DNA from: Rhizobium sp. ARZ01
GTDB taxonomy: Bacteria; Pseudomonadota; Alphaproteobacteria; Rhizobiales; Rhizobiaceae
Length of the DNA stretch: 64,000 bases
Direction of reading: 5' to 3'
Assembly: GCF_014851675.1 (NCBI RefSeq)
Contig: NZ_JACVAE010000001.1
Coordinates: 1,054,001 to 1,118,000 of the forward strand
Shown here: in pieces, positions 15,783-25,141 of the stretch
Layout of the letters: every line of letters begins with the position of its first letter
Numbering within the stretch: the first letter of the stretch is position 1
The notes under the pieces: generated by a model
What the model saw: only the letters and a program-made list of their open reading frames with translations
Database searches by the model: none
Told to the model about the DNA's origin: nothing
Made by a program: the position numbers and the translations under genes

Positions 15783-17366
15783 ATGCGCGATGATATTCCG
15801 ATGCCCCCAGCAAACGGCGTTGCTCTTTCGGCAGATCTGCTTCTGACGGCTGATGGCGTCTCGAAGTCGTTTGGCGGCGTCGCCGCCTTGCGCGCGGTTC
15901 AATTCGACCTCATGGCCGGCGAAATCCATTCGCTGATGGGTGAGAATGGCGCGGGCAAGTCAACGCTCATGAAAATCCTCTCCGGCGTGTATACCGACTA
16001 CCAAGGCACGGTCTGCGTCGATGGATCGCCCGTCCGCTTTGGTAGTGTCCGTGACGCGGAAGCCGCCGGCATCGCCATAATCCACCAGGAACTTAACCTC
16101 GTCCCCGAGCTCAGTGTTGCAGACAATATCTTTCTCGGTCGCGAACGCTTGATTGCCGGCCTATTCGTGGATCGCAAGGCAAGTCTCAATTCTTCCCGCG
16201 CGCTGCTGGAACGACTCGGGATTCAACTTGATCCGGAGGCACGCGTCGGAACTTTGCGCGTGGGCGAGCAGCAGCTTGTGGAGATTGCCAAGGCGCTGTC
16301 GTTGAACGCACGCATGCTAATCATGGACGAGCCGACCTCGGCGCTGTCGCCCGGTGAGTGCCGGCGTCTGTTCAAGATCATCAAACAGCTCTCGGAGAGT
16401 GGGGTCGGGATCATCTACATCTCGCACAGGATCGACGAGGTCATGCAACTGAGCGATCGGGTCACCGTTTTCCGCGATGGCCGGCATGTCTGGACGCGTC
16501 TGCGAGATGACTTGAATGAAGATACGGTAATTGCGGCAATGGTCGGCCGTAGTCTTCTCGATGGCGAACGATCACCGGTGGCTTCATCCGGCCCGAGCAT
16601 CTTGTCAGTCTGCGATCTATCTCTTTCGGTTTCCGGTCGGCGGGGTAGGCGCGAGGTATTGCGCGGGGTCAGCTTCGATCTCCGCGCAGGCGAAATCCTT
16701 GGTGTCGGTGGACTGCTCGGCGCGGGGCGGACCGAAATCCTGACGACGATCTTCGGGTCGAGCAGGGGGCGCGCGGGTGGTGAGATCCGCCTGGACGGCG
16801 TTCCCGTCCATGTTCGCTCGCCACTGGATGCACGCCGTCTCGGCATTGCATTGGTCACCGAAGATCGCAAGACGCAGGGACTGCACCTGAATGATACCAT
16901 CGCGGACAACATCGCATTGCCGCTGGTGGGGCGGCTTGCGCGTTTCGCGTTGCGGTCCACCAAGCGCGAAGAAGCAATTGCTGAACAAATGGTCGATGTT
17001 CTCACCGTGCACTGCGAAGGGGTGGACCAGACGGCGAACACCCTATCCGGCGGCAACCAGCAAAAAGTCGTAATCGGTAAGTGGTTGGCCACCCGCCCCC
17101 GCGTGTTGCTTTTGGACGAGCCAACACGAGGCATTGATGTCGGGGCCAAGCGGGAGATCTACGAGCTGATTTTCAAGCTGGCAGAGGAGGGACTGGCCAT
17201 TGTCGTGGTGAGTTCAGAATTGCCCGAACTGCTTCATCTCTCCGACCGCGTGCTTGTGATGGCTGAGGGCCGGCAGACCGGTATCCTTTCCCATGCTGAA
17301 GCAAGCGAGGAACGCATTATGCAGCTCGCTGCCCCTCGCGCGGCCGCGGGGAGGGCAATGGCATGA
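15783..17366 (+). CDS. Sugar ABC transporter ATP-binding protein (ribose type)
   Basis: The 527-residue tandem ABC ATPase energises sugar import. The first half has Walker A GENGAGKST (about 53-61), a weakened signature VGEQQLVEIAKAL and Walker B LIMDEPTSALS. The second half has the degenerate P-loop GLLGAGRTE usual for RbsA/XylG, the signature LSGGNQQKVVIGKWL, and LLLDEPTRGIDVG. The length is typical. GGGAGG lies 12 nt before ATG 15783, rather distant. The stop overlaps the permease start (ATGA). Confidence 0.92.
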   Translation: MRDDIPMPPANGVALSADLLLTADGVSKSFGGVAALRAVQFDLMAGEIHSLMGENGAGKSTLMKILSGVYTDYQGTVCVDGSPVRFGSVRDAEAAGIAIIHQELNLVPELSVADNIFLGRERLIAGLFVDRKASLNSSRALLERLGIQLDPEARVGTLRVGEQQLVEIAKALSLNARMLIMDEPTSALSPGECRRLFKIIKQLSESGVGIIYISHRIDEVMQLSDRVTVFRDGRHVWTRLRDDLNEDTVIAAMVGRSLLDGERSPVASSGPSILSVCDLSLSVSGRRGRREVLRGVSFDLRAGEILGVGGLLGAGRTEILTTIFGSSRGRAGGEIRLDGVPVHVRSPLDARRLGIALVTEDRKTQGLHLNDTIADNIALPLVGRLARFALRSTKREEAIAEQMVDVLTVHCEGVDQTANTLSGGNQQKVVIGKWLATRPRVLLLDEPTRGIDVGAKREIYELIFKLAEEGLAIVVVSSELPELLHLSDRVLVMAEGRQTGILSHAEASEERIMQLAAPRAAAGRAMA

Positions 17367-18679
17367 GTCTCGTTAGACTGGTTTCCCGGACGAAATTGTA
17401 CTGGGGGCTAATAGCCATCTTCCTGATCGGCGTACTCTCATCGCCGGTGACTTCCTCCGGAAAGAACATCTTTTTGTCGTCTGGCAATCTCCTTGACGTG
17501 CTCCGGCAGGTGTCCACGACCGGGCTGATCGCGACGGGCATGACTGCCGTAATTCTGACTGCCGGGATCGATCTCTCGGTCGGCTCTCTCATGGCGATCT
17601 GCAGTGTGGTCTGCGCGATGCTTTTGACGGTGCCAGGCGAGACGCCAGCAGTTTTTCTTGGCCTTCCCTCGGTCAGCGCTGCGTCCCTGCTCATCGGTGC
17701 GGTGATCGTGCGCTTTGCATTTCTGAACATCGAGAAGGTACGAGCCGGCAAGGATAGTATCCGGGACATTCACCTCGACAGCATGCGCGGCCTCGTGCTC
17801 CCCGCGGTCGCCGGAATACTGCTCTGCGCGCTGGTGCTGAGCTACTTGCTGCCCCAGGTCCAGACGAAGTTCGGCGTCCTGGGTGTCCTTTTGGTCGCCC
17901 CCGCAGTCGGCCTCGTCTTCGGAGCAATCAACGGCATGATAATCGTGTTCGGACGACTGCAGCCCTTTATCGTAACGCTGGCGATGATGGTCACGGCGCT
18001 CGGCATCGCACGGCTGACGGCGGGGCAGAACAACGCCGTGCTGCCCGTCTATACCGGCTCCAATGCAACGGCAGACTTCGATATTCTGCGCCAGCTTGTC
18101 TTTGGTGTCGTTCCGATGCCCGGCATATTCTTCATCGTCGCGATCATCCTCTACGGTGCAGTGCTCCGGTTCACGCCGTTCGGACGTTATGTCTATGCAA
18201 TCGGTGGGAATGAAGAGGCCGCGAGGCTTTCCGGCATCAACGCTGGCCGTGTGAAGATTGTTACCTATGCCGTTTCCGGTCTGCTTGCTGGGCTCGCCGC
18301 CGTTCTCTACGTGGCCCAGTATCGCCAGGGAAAACCCGATGCAGGCGCGGGGCTGGAGCTCGACGCAATCGCCGCCGTCGTGATCGGCGGTACAAGCCTG
18401 ATGGGCGGCAGGGGCGGTCTCGCGGGCACCTTCTGTGGTGTTCTCATCTTCGGTCTGCTGTCCAACATCCTGCAGCTCCACAATATCAACTCCAACCTTC
18501 AGTTGGTCCTCAAGGGGCTCATCATCATCGGGACCGTGCTCGTTCAAGAGCGCAGCACGGGAGATCTTTTCAGCCGTCTATGGCATTCGCGCCATCAGCC
18601 GGAAGTGAAGGGTTCGGCCGCGGAGGAGCGGTCGTCGCCAGAGACAGTGTCTCTAACAATGGGAGGAAAGAAGGAATGA
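17363..18679 (+). CDS. Sugar ABC transporter permease (ribose type, with insertion)
   Basis: The 438-residue membrane protein is of the RbsC/BPD_transp_2 type, with ILTAGIDLSVGSLMA, RLQPFIVTLAMM, YAIGGNEEAARLSGIN and the GGTSLMGGRGG cytoplasmic loop. Family members are usually about 320-350 residues. This one has an extra segment around residues 95-150 (FAFLNIEKVRAGKDSIRD...) between the first and later helices, and a longer C-terminal tail. It overlaps both neighbours by 4 bp and so is co-translated. Confidence 0.9.
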   Translation: MSLVRLVSRTKLYWGLIAIFLIGVLSSPVTSSGKNIFLSSGNLLDVLRQVSTTGLIATGMTAVILTAGIDLSVGSLMAICSVVCAMLLTVPGETPAVFLGLPSVSAASLLIGAVIVRFAFLNIEKVRAGKDSIRDIHLDSMRGLVLPAVAGILLCALVLSYLLPQVQTKFGVLGVLLVAPAVGLVFGAINGMIIVFGRLQPFIVTLAMMVTALGIARLTAGQNNAVLPVYTGSNATADFDILRQLVFGVVPMPGIFFIVAIILYGAVLRFTPFGRYVYAIGGNEEAARLSGINAGRVKIVTYAVSGLLAGLAAVLYVAQYRQGKPDAGAGLELDAIAAVVIGGTSLMGGRGGLAGTFCGVLIFGLLSNILQLHNINSNLQLVLKGLIIIGTVLVQERSTGDLFSRLWHSRHQPEVKGSAAEERSSPETVSLTMGGKKE

Positions 18680-19641
18680 AACGTCGTGAGCTTATGTTGG
18701 CGGCCTTCGCAGCCGTCCTCACCGCAACCACCGCCTTGATGCCCGCGAATGACGCCGCGGCTCAAGACAAGAAATGGCGAATTGGGTTTAGCCAAGCAAC
18801 GACCATCGAGCCCTGGCGCGCCCAGTTCAACAAGGACATTATCGCGGAGGCAGCCAAGCATCCCGATGTCGAGCTGATCATTACCGATGGCGAAGACAAA
18901 ACGGAAAAGCAGGTAGCTGACGTCGAGAATCTTATCCGGCAGGAAGTTGATGCGCTCCTGATCTCGCCGAAGGAATCTGCAGGCCTGACGGGAGTCGTAC
19001 AGCAGGCAATCGATGCCAAGATTCCAGTTTTCGTTCTGGACCGAAACGTCGAGACGGACCAGTACACGCAGTTTGTCGGTGGTGATAACAAGCTGATCGG
19101 CCGTGCGGCGGGTGAGTACGCAGTCGAAGTCCTAGGCGGGAAAGGCAAGGCCCAAGGGAACGTGGTCGAGATATGGGGCGGCATGGGCACGCAGCCCGCG
19201 CATGACCGCCATGACGGCTTCCACGAATTCACGGACAAGGAACCGGGCATCAAAAACCTACTCGACCAGCAATCCGGGGACTGGAAACAGGACCAAGCCT
19301 ACAACATCATGGCAACAGCCCTCCGCAACAACGAAAAAATTGACCTCGTTTATGGTCACAATGATCCGATGGCTTACGGTGCCTATCTCGCAGCCAAGGA
19401 TGCCGGCCGCGAGAAAGAAATCAAATTCATCGGCATCGACGCTCTGCCCGCCGAAGGTGTGATGTGGGTCAATAACGGCGAACTAACCGCCACCTTCCTC
19501 TATGCAACACCAGGCGCTGAGGGCCTCCGCCAGGCGATCAAATTCCTGAACGGCGAGAAGGTGGAAAAAACCATCACTCTCGACACGCTGATGGTCACCA
19601 AGGATAACGCAGCGCAGATCATGAAGGACAATGGACTCTGA
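18676..19641 (+). CDS. Sugar ABC transporter substrate-binding protein
   Basis: The 321-residue periplasmic protein has a signal peptide (about residues 1-30, ending AAAQ) and a type I periplasmic-binding fold: WRIGFSQATTIEPWRAQ, DALLISPKESAGL, VFVLDRNVET, and GHNDPMAYGAYLAAKDAG. It captures sugar for the permease. ATG 18676 follows AAGGA and overlaps the permease stop. The ligand cannot be named from sequence; ribose-type or polyol ligands are usual. Confidence 0.9.
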   Translation: MKRRELMLAAFAAVLTATTALMPANDAAAQDKKWRIGFSQATTIEPWRAQFNKDIIAEAAKHPDVELIITDGEDKTEKQVADVENLIRQEVDALLISPKESAGLTGVVQQAIDAKIPVFVLDRNVETDQYTQFVGGDNKLIGRAAGEYAVEVLGGKGKAQGNVVEIWGGMGTQPAHDRHDGFHEFTDKEPGIKNLLDQQSGDWKQDQAYNIMATALRNNEKIDLVYGHNDPMAYGAYLAAKDAGREKEIKFIGIDALPAEGVMWVNNGELTATFLYATPGAEGLRQAIKFLNGEKVEKTITLDTLMVTKDNAAQIMKDNGL

Positions 19642-19650
19642 GCTGTAATC

Positions 19651-19681
19651 AGCAGCGTCCCAGGGAAGCTGGGGCGCTGCT
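19651..19681 (+). promoter_or_regulatory. Intercistronic stem-loop after binding-protein gene
   Basis: AGCAGCGTCCC (19651-19661) pairs with GGGGCGCTGCT (19671-19681), with one G-U pair and a 9-nt loop. No U-run follows. Such hairpins after binding-protein genes often stabilise the upstream mRNA and lower expression of distal genes. Confidence 0.55.
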
Positions 19682-19727
19682 TGAGGTGATGTCATCTCGA
19701 ACATTGGAAGCGCATCGGGGAGGGCGC

Positions 19728-20300
19728 ATGAGTACGGACTTCTGTTGGTTGAATGAGCCTGCATCGTGGGGCGGCGACGCTGCGCACCTGTCGGTGACAA
19801 CAGATTCGCAGACGGATTTCTGGCGTCACACGTTCTACGGTTTTACGCGGGACAACGGCCATGCGTATCTGCGTCCGATATCAGGTGATTTCACGGGCTC
19901 CGCAACGGTCGTAGGCGAGTACGACACGTTGTACGACCAAGCGGGTCTGATGCTCCGCGTTGATGCAGAAAACTGGATCAAATGCGGCATCGAATACGCG
20001 GACGGCCTGATGCATTTCAGTGTCGTGGTTACGAATTCGGTGTCGGATTGGTCAGTCATACCGCTCCCCCGCGTCGCACCGTCCGATCCCTTATCCGTAC
20101 GATTGACGCGCCACGATGACGCGGTGCGGATTCAGTTTCGATTTGGAAATGCACCGTGGCAGATGGCAAGGCTCTGCCCATTTTCGCGCGCTGATGGTCA
20201 TGTCGGTGTCATGGCATGCTCGCCCGAGCGCGAAGGGTTCAGAGCGAGATTTTCCGATATTGAAGTTGGACCATCGATCCCTCGCACATTGCATGAGTGA
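19728..20300 (+). CDS. DUF1349 (concanavalin A-like fold) protein
   Basis: The 190-residue protein matches DUF1349: FCWLNEPASW near the start, DFWRHTFYGF, GEYDTLYDQAGLMLRVD, WIKCGIEYADG and HVGVMACSP. These proteins have a jelly-roll lectin-like fold and often sit in sugar-utilisation operons, but their function is not established. No signal peptide is seen. GGGGAGGG precedes ATG 19728. It follows the ABC genes with an intervening stem-loop, so it is probably the distal gene of that operon. Confidence 0.8.
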   Translation: MSTDFCWLNEPASWGGDAAHLSVTTDSQTDFWRHTFYGFTRDNGHAYLRPISGDFTGSATVVGEYDTLYDQAGLMLRVDAENWIKCGIEYADGLMHFSVVVTNSVSDWSVIPLPRVAPSDPLSVRLTRHDDAVRIQFRFGNAPWQMARLCPFSRADGHVGVMACSPEREGFRARFSDIEVGPSIPRTLHE

Positions 20301-20767
20301 ACAAGGAATCAGATGTTTACGCCTGGCCCCACGCTCTTCATCGAGGAGGCTGAGGCGTGTTGTCAGAATATTCCTGCGTCCCAGTTCCCGCCTTTCGTGC
20401 GTTCTGGCCGCCCACAGAATTTAGACGCCACAATAAGAAGTCTGCGGAACTTGGGGCAATCCATGTGCGTATTGGCCGGGCATTCAGCAACGTGACGAAG
20501 CGCATTTCTGAGCGCGGTCATTCTTCGGATTTGCGGTCTGGAAATCAAACACCGGCGGATCACTAATGGCGCGTTGCGGACAGACTGCTCAAGCTGGAAC
20601 CGGCGCTGTTGCGCAATCTCCGGACGTTCGTCTGGAGCGGATTTGATTGTTATGCGCACAGGAACAATGCTTTGCCCGCTGGCGGCTGCCTGCACGAATA
20701 AGCCATAAGCAAGTCTCGCACTCGCGGTGCACGGAAGCTGTTGACGACTGGCGGCGATGGAATGCAA
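20301..20767. other. Region with possible truncated operon end
   Basis: A short plus-strand frame (20313-20495) begins MFTPGPTLFIEEAEA 12 nt after the DUF1349 gene and after an AAGGA site. It loses protein-like character after about 20 residues and ends at 60. It may be the stump of a lost operon gene. Nothing else was recognised. Confidence 0.35.
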
Positions 20768-22537
20768 TCACTCGGTGAGGCCAGCTTTGCGCAGGCCGTC
20801 CACAATGCGCTCGAAATCGGCAGGGTCCTTGTAGGGCAGCACTTTGCGCCTGTGCTCCAAGGAATAATCGGGATTGATCCGGAACACCTCCTCCCACTCG
20901 CCGCGCGACTCCGCGAAGCGGCCCAAGTGACCGTAGCTCGCCGCCAGCAACACACGTGAGATGTCGGTGGCTGGATTGCGGACAAGCCGTCGCTTCAGGA
21001 AGACAACGGCCTCCTCGTACCTGCCCAACTGGAACATCGCCTGCGCGTGGAAGTGCAGAAAAATGTCCGGATAATATGGATTCAGGGCCATTGCCCGCTC
21101 GAAACAGACGAGGGCCTCGTCGGACCTGCCCGCGTAGTGCAGCGCGTTGCCGAGGCTCTCGTGGCCCTCGACAAGATTGGGAGCAAGCGCGATCACACGT
21201 TCAGCCTCGCGGATGGCCACGTCAAGCCGTCGCAGGTACAAGTTGACGACGCCGAGCGCCCAATGTGCGTACGGATATCGATCGTCGAGCGCCACCGCGC
21301 GCGTCGCAGTCTCGATCGCTTGTTCCAGCGATTTCGACGGCGACTGGCTCCACTGGTTGACGTAGGCCAGCCCGTGCGTGACGGCGAGGAACGCGTGGGC
21401 CGGGGCGAATTTCGGGTCCAGATCGATGGCGCGTTGCAGCAATTGCCGGCCCTGAAAGTTCTGCTCTCTCGTCAGCCGCCACATGTGTTCACGGCCCCGC
21501 AGGAAGCAGTCATAGGCTTCCAAATTTTGGGTCTGCTCGCTCGCGAGCCGCTGCTTGTCCACGGCCGTCAGCTTGAGTTCCAGAGCGCCGACGATCTGCT
21601 GCGTGACGTCATCCTGCACCGCGAAGATATCGGTCAGGTCGCGATCGAAACGCTCCGCCCACTGATGCCCGCCAGTGGTCGCGTCGATGAGCTGCGCGGT
21701 GATCCTCACCTTATTGCCTGATTTGCGGACGCTTCCTTCCAGCACGTATCGCACATTGAGGCTATTGCCGACCTCCTTCACGTTCACGCTCCGGCCCTTG
21801 AAAGTAAACGACGAGTTGCGAGCGATGACAAACAACTGCGACAGCTTCGACAAAGCAGTAATGATATCTTCGGAGATGCCGTCGGCGAAGTACTCCTGCT
21901 CGGCATCGCCGCTCATGTTGACGAAGGGCAGCACGGCAATCGAAAGGTCCGGCGGCAATGTGGCCGGCGCACGAGCAACGGTGCCAGCGGTCGCTGGTTT
22001 TGCCTCCGCGGCGGCACCGACCTGGAGCGAATAGATCCGGATCGGCTCGACGATGTTCTTGAGCTGTGTGATGCCAAGATCGCTGACGGAGAGATCGAGT
22101 CTCGCCCTGACCTGGCGATAGGCGTCCTCGGACAAGCAAATGGCGCTAGGGGCCGCGATACCCTCGAGACGCGAGGCGATGTTGATGCCGTCACCCATCA
22201 GGTCGCCATCGCTTTCCTCTACTACGTCCCCCAGATGGATGCCGATCCGGAACTCGATGCGCCGATCCTGCTGAACGCCGGCATTGCGCTCGCCCATGCC
22301 GTTCTGCACCTCGATGGCGCATCGCACGGCATCGACAACGCTGCGGAATTCGACCAGCGCTCCGTCTCCGGTGCGCTTGATAACACGGCCGTTGTGCACG
22401 GCGATGGTTGGATCGATCAGGTCGCTGCGCAGTGCCCGCAACCTTGCCAGCGTGCGATCTTCGTCCTCGCTGGCGAGCCGGCTATATCCGACTACGTCCG
22501 CGGCCAGAATTGCGGCCAGCTTGCGGTTCTCGCTCAT
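20768..22537 (-). CDS. Class III adenylate cyclase with TolB-like and TPR domains
   Basis: The 589-residue protein has three parts. Residues 1-165 form a class III nucleotide cyclase domain, with metal-binding aspartates in AILAADVVGYSRL and KRTGDGALVEF and the GINIASRLE block. Residues 200-330 are a TolB-like segment (LSIAVLPFVNMSGD, FADGISEDII). Residues 345-589 are TPR repeats. It probably makes cAMP in response to a signal read by the C-terminal part. No membrane span is seen. Multiple such cyclases are typical of rhizobia. ATG 22537 follows GAGGGACGG. Confidence 0.88.
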   Translation of the reverse strand: MSENRKLAAILAADVVGYSRLASEDEDRTLARLRALRSDLIDPTIAVHNGRVIKRTGDGALVEFRSVVDAVRCAIEVQNGMGERNAGVQQDRRIEFRIGIHLGDVVEESDGDLMGDGINIASRLEGIAAPSAICLSEDAYRQVRARLDLSVSDLGITQLKNIVEPIRIYSLQVGAAAEAKPATAGTVARAPATLPPDLSIAVLPFVNMSGDAEQEYFADGISEDIITALSKLSQLFVIARNSSFTFKGRSVNVKEVGNSLNVRYVLEGSVRKSGNKVRITAQLIDATTGGHQWAERFDRDLTDIFAVQDDVTQQIVGALELKLTAVDKQRLASEQTQNLEAYDCFLRGREHMWRLTREQNFQGRQLLQRAIDLDPKFAPAHAFLAVTHGLAYVNQWSQSPSKSLEQAIETATRAVALDDRYPYAHWALGVVNLYLRRLDVAIREAERVIALAPNLVEGHESLGNALHYAGRSDEALVCFERAMALNPYYPDIFLHFHAQAMFQLGRYEEAVVFLKRRLVRNPATDISRVLLAASYGHLGRFAESRGEWEEVFRINPDYSLEHRRKVLPYKDPADFERIVDGLRKAGLTE

Positions 22538-22658
22538 AGAGCCGTCCCTCATCTCCACGATAGCAGGAAGAAAGAGACAGGGGAACTTCTGCCCGGAGCG
22601 ATCTCGGCTGAGATCAGGTTATCTGGTGCATCTATCTGCGACCTGCAGCGTATTCACC

Positions 22659-22713
22659 GACGATGTCTGCTTCGGGCAACGGCTTGCTCCAACGGCTGAC
22701 ATTGGCGCAATGC
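22659..22713 (+). repeat. Dispersed repeat, degenerate copy C
   Basis: GATGTCTGCTTCGGGCAACGG, read from the central block, then GGCTGACATTGGCGCAATGC aligns with copies A and B after small deletions, in the same orientation. It is a decayed copy between the cyclase and DUF1254 genes. Confidence 0.5.
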
Positions 22714-22739
22714 GGATGTGATCGACGTAGAATGCAAAT

Positions 22740-22766
22740 GGCCCGCTGCATGATCGGCAACGGGCC
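22740..22766 (-). terminator. Possible terminator for DUF1254 gene
   Basis: GGCCCG (22740-22745) and CGGGCC (22761-22766) form a 6-bp stem with a 15-nt loop, just downstream of the minus-strand stop at 22776. Only ATTTGCATT follows, so the U-tract is weak. Confidence 0.4.
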
Positions 22767-22775
22767 AAGCGTTTG

Positions 22776-24263
22776 TTATTTCACCTTCACCAGATCATCC
22801 GGCTTCCACGTCTGGTCATAGAACTCTGTTCCAGTTCCGTACAGACGAACCGTGGCGAGGAAGTTGCGTCCCTGAACCGTCTGAATGAAGTTGGTGTCGG
22901 GCGCATCTGCAGGCTTGCTTGGCCCAAACCACAGATCGATCGAGCCGTCCTCGTTGGTTTTGACGTTGTTGAAGGCATTGATTGACGGCAGAAGCTGCGG
23001 CGTCTCTGGCATCGTGCCATCGGTGATGTCATAGGCCGTGACGGCCCAGAACAGCTTGGCAGGAGGGTTCGGCGGCAGGTGAAGTTTGTAGGCTTTCGAG
23101 CCGTCGAGAAAATCGCCATCGGCATCGCGTAGCGTGGTCGGATACTTAGAACCTGCATCTATCGTTCGCATGACCATGGCTGGCGCGGACGAATAGGCGA
23201 CCTGGAAGTAGGTCGCTCTCTGGTTAACGTCGAGGTAGCTGTCTTGCAGCCACTCAGCCGTCGCGCCGCCCCATACGTTCTCGTACTGCCGATCAGTGTA
23301 ATACTTGTTCCGACCATCGGGACGGCCCGTCTGGCGAAGCGCCATGATCATCTTCGGCGCAGTCTCGACGGCTTTCTTCAGTAGCTCCTGCTGTTTTTGG
23401 CTCGGCTCGAAGGGCTTGCCCTTGACGATGCCGATGGAGGCGAGAACGCCGCGCAGCTCCGGATCGATAGCCGCGACCGGTTCGTAGTCGACAAACGCCT
23501 TCAGCTTGGTCCAATAGCCGTTGTCGACCGGGTACATCATGTTGATCCGCTTGCCGGAGCCGTTGGGAAACTCCATCGGCTTGATGTCCTTCTCCGAGGC
23601 AAAGAGCGGATAAATCCGGGTCCGTTCGGCAAGTGCGACCGCTGGGGCGGGATCAGGACCATCCTCACCCTTTGTCATGATGGTGCGGAAAAACAGGAAG
23701 ACATTGTAGGTCGGCGACTTGAAGGTGAAGTAGCCCTGCGGAACCTCACCGTCGTAGTCTGGCGGCAAAAGAAGGTAGAGGCCACCGCGAGCACGATCAG
23801 GCCCGATTGCACCGACATCGGTGATCGTCCGCTGGAAGAAGTCGGTGAACATGCCGATGACGTTTGGCGGCGCTGCAATCACCAACGGCCCGGTTTCTTT
23901 CAGGTCCAGGTAGTTCATCGAGTAGATGACGTCAGCATTGGGCGTCGGCACCCAGGCGCGGCTGTCCATCCGGTCTTTCCAGATCGGCAACACGTTGTAC
24001 CCCGCTCCGAACGTGGCCTCCGACCCGTCACGCATGCCGATTACATTCAGCGCCGGCAGCATTGTCATGTAGGCGTGGATTGCGCGCTGGTAGTAGAGCT
24101 CGTCCAGTAAAGCGTCGGCCTCCGTCTGCTCCAGCCATTTGCCCTTATTGATCTGCTCGACCAGCGGAGGTGCTTTGCCCTCCTGGGCATGCGCAAGTGG
24201 GACTGAAAATGCGGCCGCGGCAATGATGGAGGCGACAGCGGTATGCAAATGCCATTTCAACAT
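22776..24263 (-). CDS. Exported DUF1254/DUF1214 protein
   Basis: The 495-residue protein has a signal peptide (about 1-27, ending PLAHA-Q). A DUF1254 domain follows (NVLPIWKDRMDSRAWVPTPN, DVIYSMNYLDL, GLYLLLPPDYDGEVP), then a C-terminal DUF1214 domain (FWAVTAYDI, SIDLWFGPSKP, NFLATVRLYGT). This two-domain arrangement is common and usually periplasmic; no enzymatic activity is established. GGGAGC precedes ATG 24263; the frame opens 57 nt upstream without a signal-peptide-like start. A monocistronic gene. Confidence 0.88.
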   Translation of the reverse strand: MLKWHLHTAVASIIAAAAFSVPLAHAQEGKAPPLVEQINKGKWLEQTEADALLDELYYQRAIHAYMTMLPALNVIGMRDGSEATFGAGYNVLPIWKDRMDSRAWVPTPNADVIYSMNYLDLKETGPLVIAAPPNVIGMFTDFFQRTITDVGAIGPDRARGGLYLLLPPDYDGEVPQGYFTFKSPTYNVFLFFRTIMTKGEDGPDPAPAVALAERTRIYPLFASEKDIKPMEFPNGSGKRINMMYPVDNGYWTKLKAFVDYEPVAAIDPELRGVLASIGIVKGKPFEPSQKQQELLKKAVETAPKMIMALRQTGRPDGRNKYYTDRQYENVWGGATAEWLQDSYLDVNQRATYFQVAYSSAPAMVMRTIDAGSKYPTTLRDADGDFLDGSKAYKLHLPPNPPAKLFWAVTAYDITDGTMPETPQLLPSINAFNNVKTNEDGSIDLWFGPSKPADAPDTNFIQTVQGRNFLATVRLYGTGTEFYDQTWKPDDLVKVK

Positions 24264-24829
24264 CGTCTGAGCTCCCGGGATTTCGACTTGGCCGAGCAGC
24301 GTTGCGCAGCCATCTACCAACTTAGGAGCGAGTTGATAAAAGTCACGTCATGAGTAGCGAAATTTGCCAATGACTTCTTAGGGCGCAATCCAGTAGTCCG
24401 GCCTTGTCGCTGGCGACGTCCGCTTTCGGGAAGCGGCCAAGCTGGTCTCTACGGCCGACATGGCGGCGCAATGCAGCCAAATTCCGATGCAAAGAAAAAA
24501 GTCCGCTTGGGGGCCAAAAGCGGTCGTGAGGTCGCGTCTGCTTCGCGCAGTAAAACGGACATCAACCGGGAAAATTGCCAGCAAATGGGCCCATCCCGGT
24601 CAACATTATCGAAGATCGTCCGTCCGATGCCCGTGCCGGGCCGAGAGTGTCAACATTGGCTGACTGGAAATAGGCCAGCAGAACAACTCGGCCCGGGCTT
24701 GAATGACGCGGCTTGGAACAGGACAGGCCGGCACCCTGGCACGCCCTGACTTGGTGGTCTCGCCATGGCATTTCGGACTGAACCAAGGGAACAACAGCGG
24801 CTTGCTGTGGGAGCTTATGCGGAAGTGCC
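24264..24829. other. Gene-free region carrying repeat copy B
   Basis: No credible gene was found. Apart from the dispersed repeat at 24382-24467 nothing was recognised. It marks the left edge of the accessory region that follows. Confidence 0.45.
24382..24467 (+). repeat. Dispersed repeat, copy B
   Basis: It matches copy A (11741-11826) in the same orientation with about eight differences over 86 bp. Copy C at 22659-22713 is a degenerate third member. The three share CTTTCGGG/CTTCGGG and CGACATGG-like blocks. Confidence 0.75.
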
Positions 24830-25048
24830 TCATGTTATTGAGGGCTTGCGCCGCGCCGGTTTTGGGGGAGGCTGGCTTTCAACCGCATGATTTCCTTGTT
24901 TCCCCTGCATTTTCAATGTCGGTCGCACTTCGCGTTTCCCTACTATAAGCCGCTTTCCCAGCGGTATGAATCCGACCTCATCAAGCGCAGAGCCGACCGT
25001 CGCGGTGTCGCGATCATGTTTCCGTCCATTGGCCCGCTTTTTCGGCAT
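24830..25048 (-). CDS. Possible 72-residue basic protein
   Basis: ATG 25048 follows GGGAGGC with ideal spacing. The product MPKKRANGRKHDRDTATVG... is basic and contains DEVGFIPLGKRLIVGKREVRP. No family was recognised. It lies downstream of the FtsH-like gene on the same strand. The good ribosome-binding site is the main evidence. Confidence 0.35.
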   Translation of the reverse strand: MPKKRANGRKHDRDTATVGSALDEVGFIPLGKRLIVGKREVRPTLKMQGKQGNHAVESQPPPKPARRKPSIT

Positions 25049-25141
25049 CAAAGCCTCCCACAATATTGTCATCTCAGGCCCGCGCGCGAACTAGGCACAG
25101 CGCGTTGCCATTCCAGTCTTCCGCATTGAATTTGCGGAAGC

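Noticed and set aside
17438..18547. Antisense frame opposite the sugar permease
   Set aside because: Shadow of a membrane-protein gene; His/Asp/Glu-rich and without motifs.
20363..20767. Minus-strand 134-codon frame
   Set aside because: No ribosome-binding site, no motifs, and composition like non-coding sequence.
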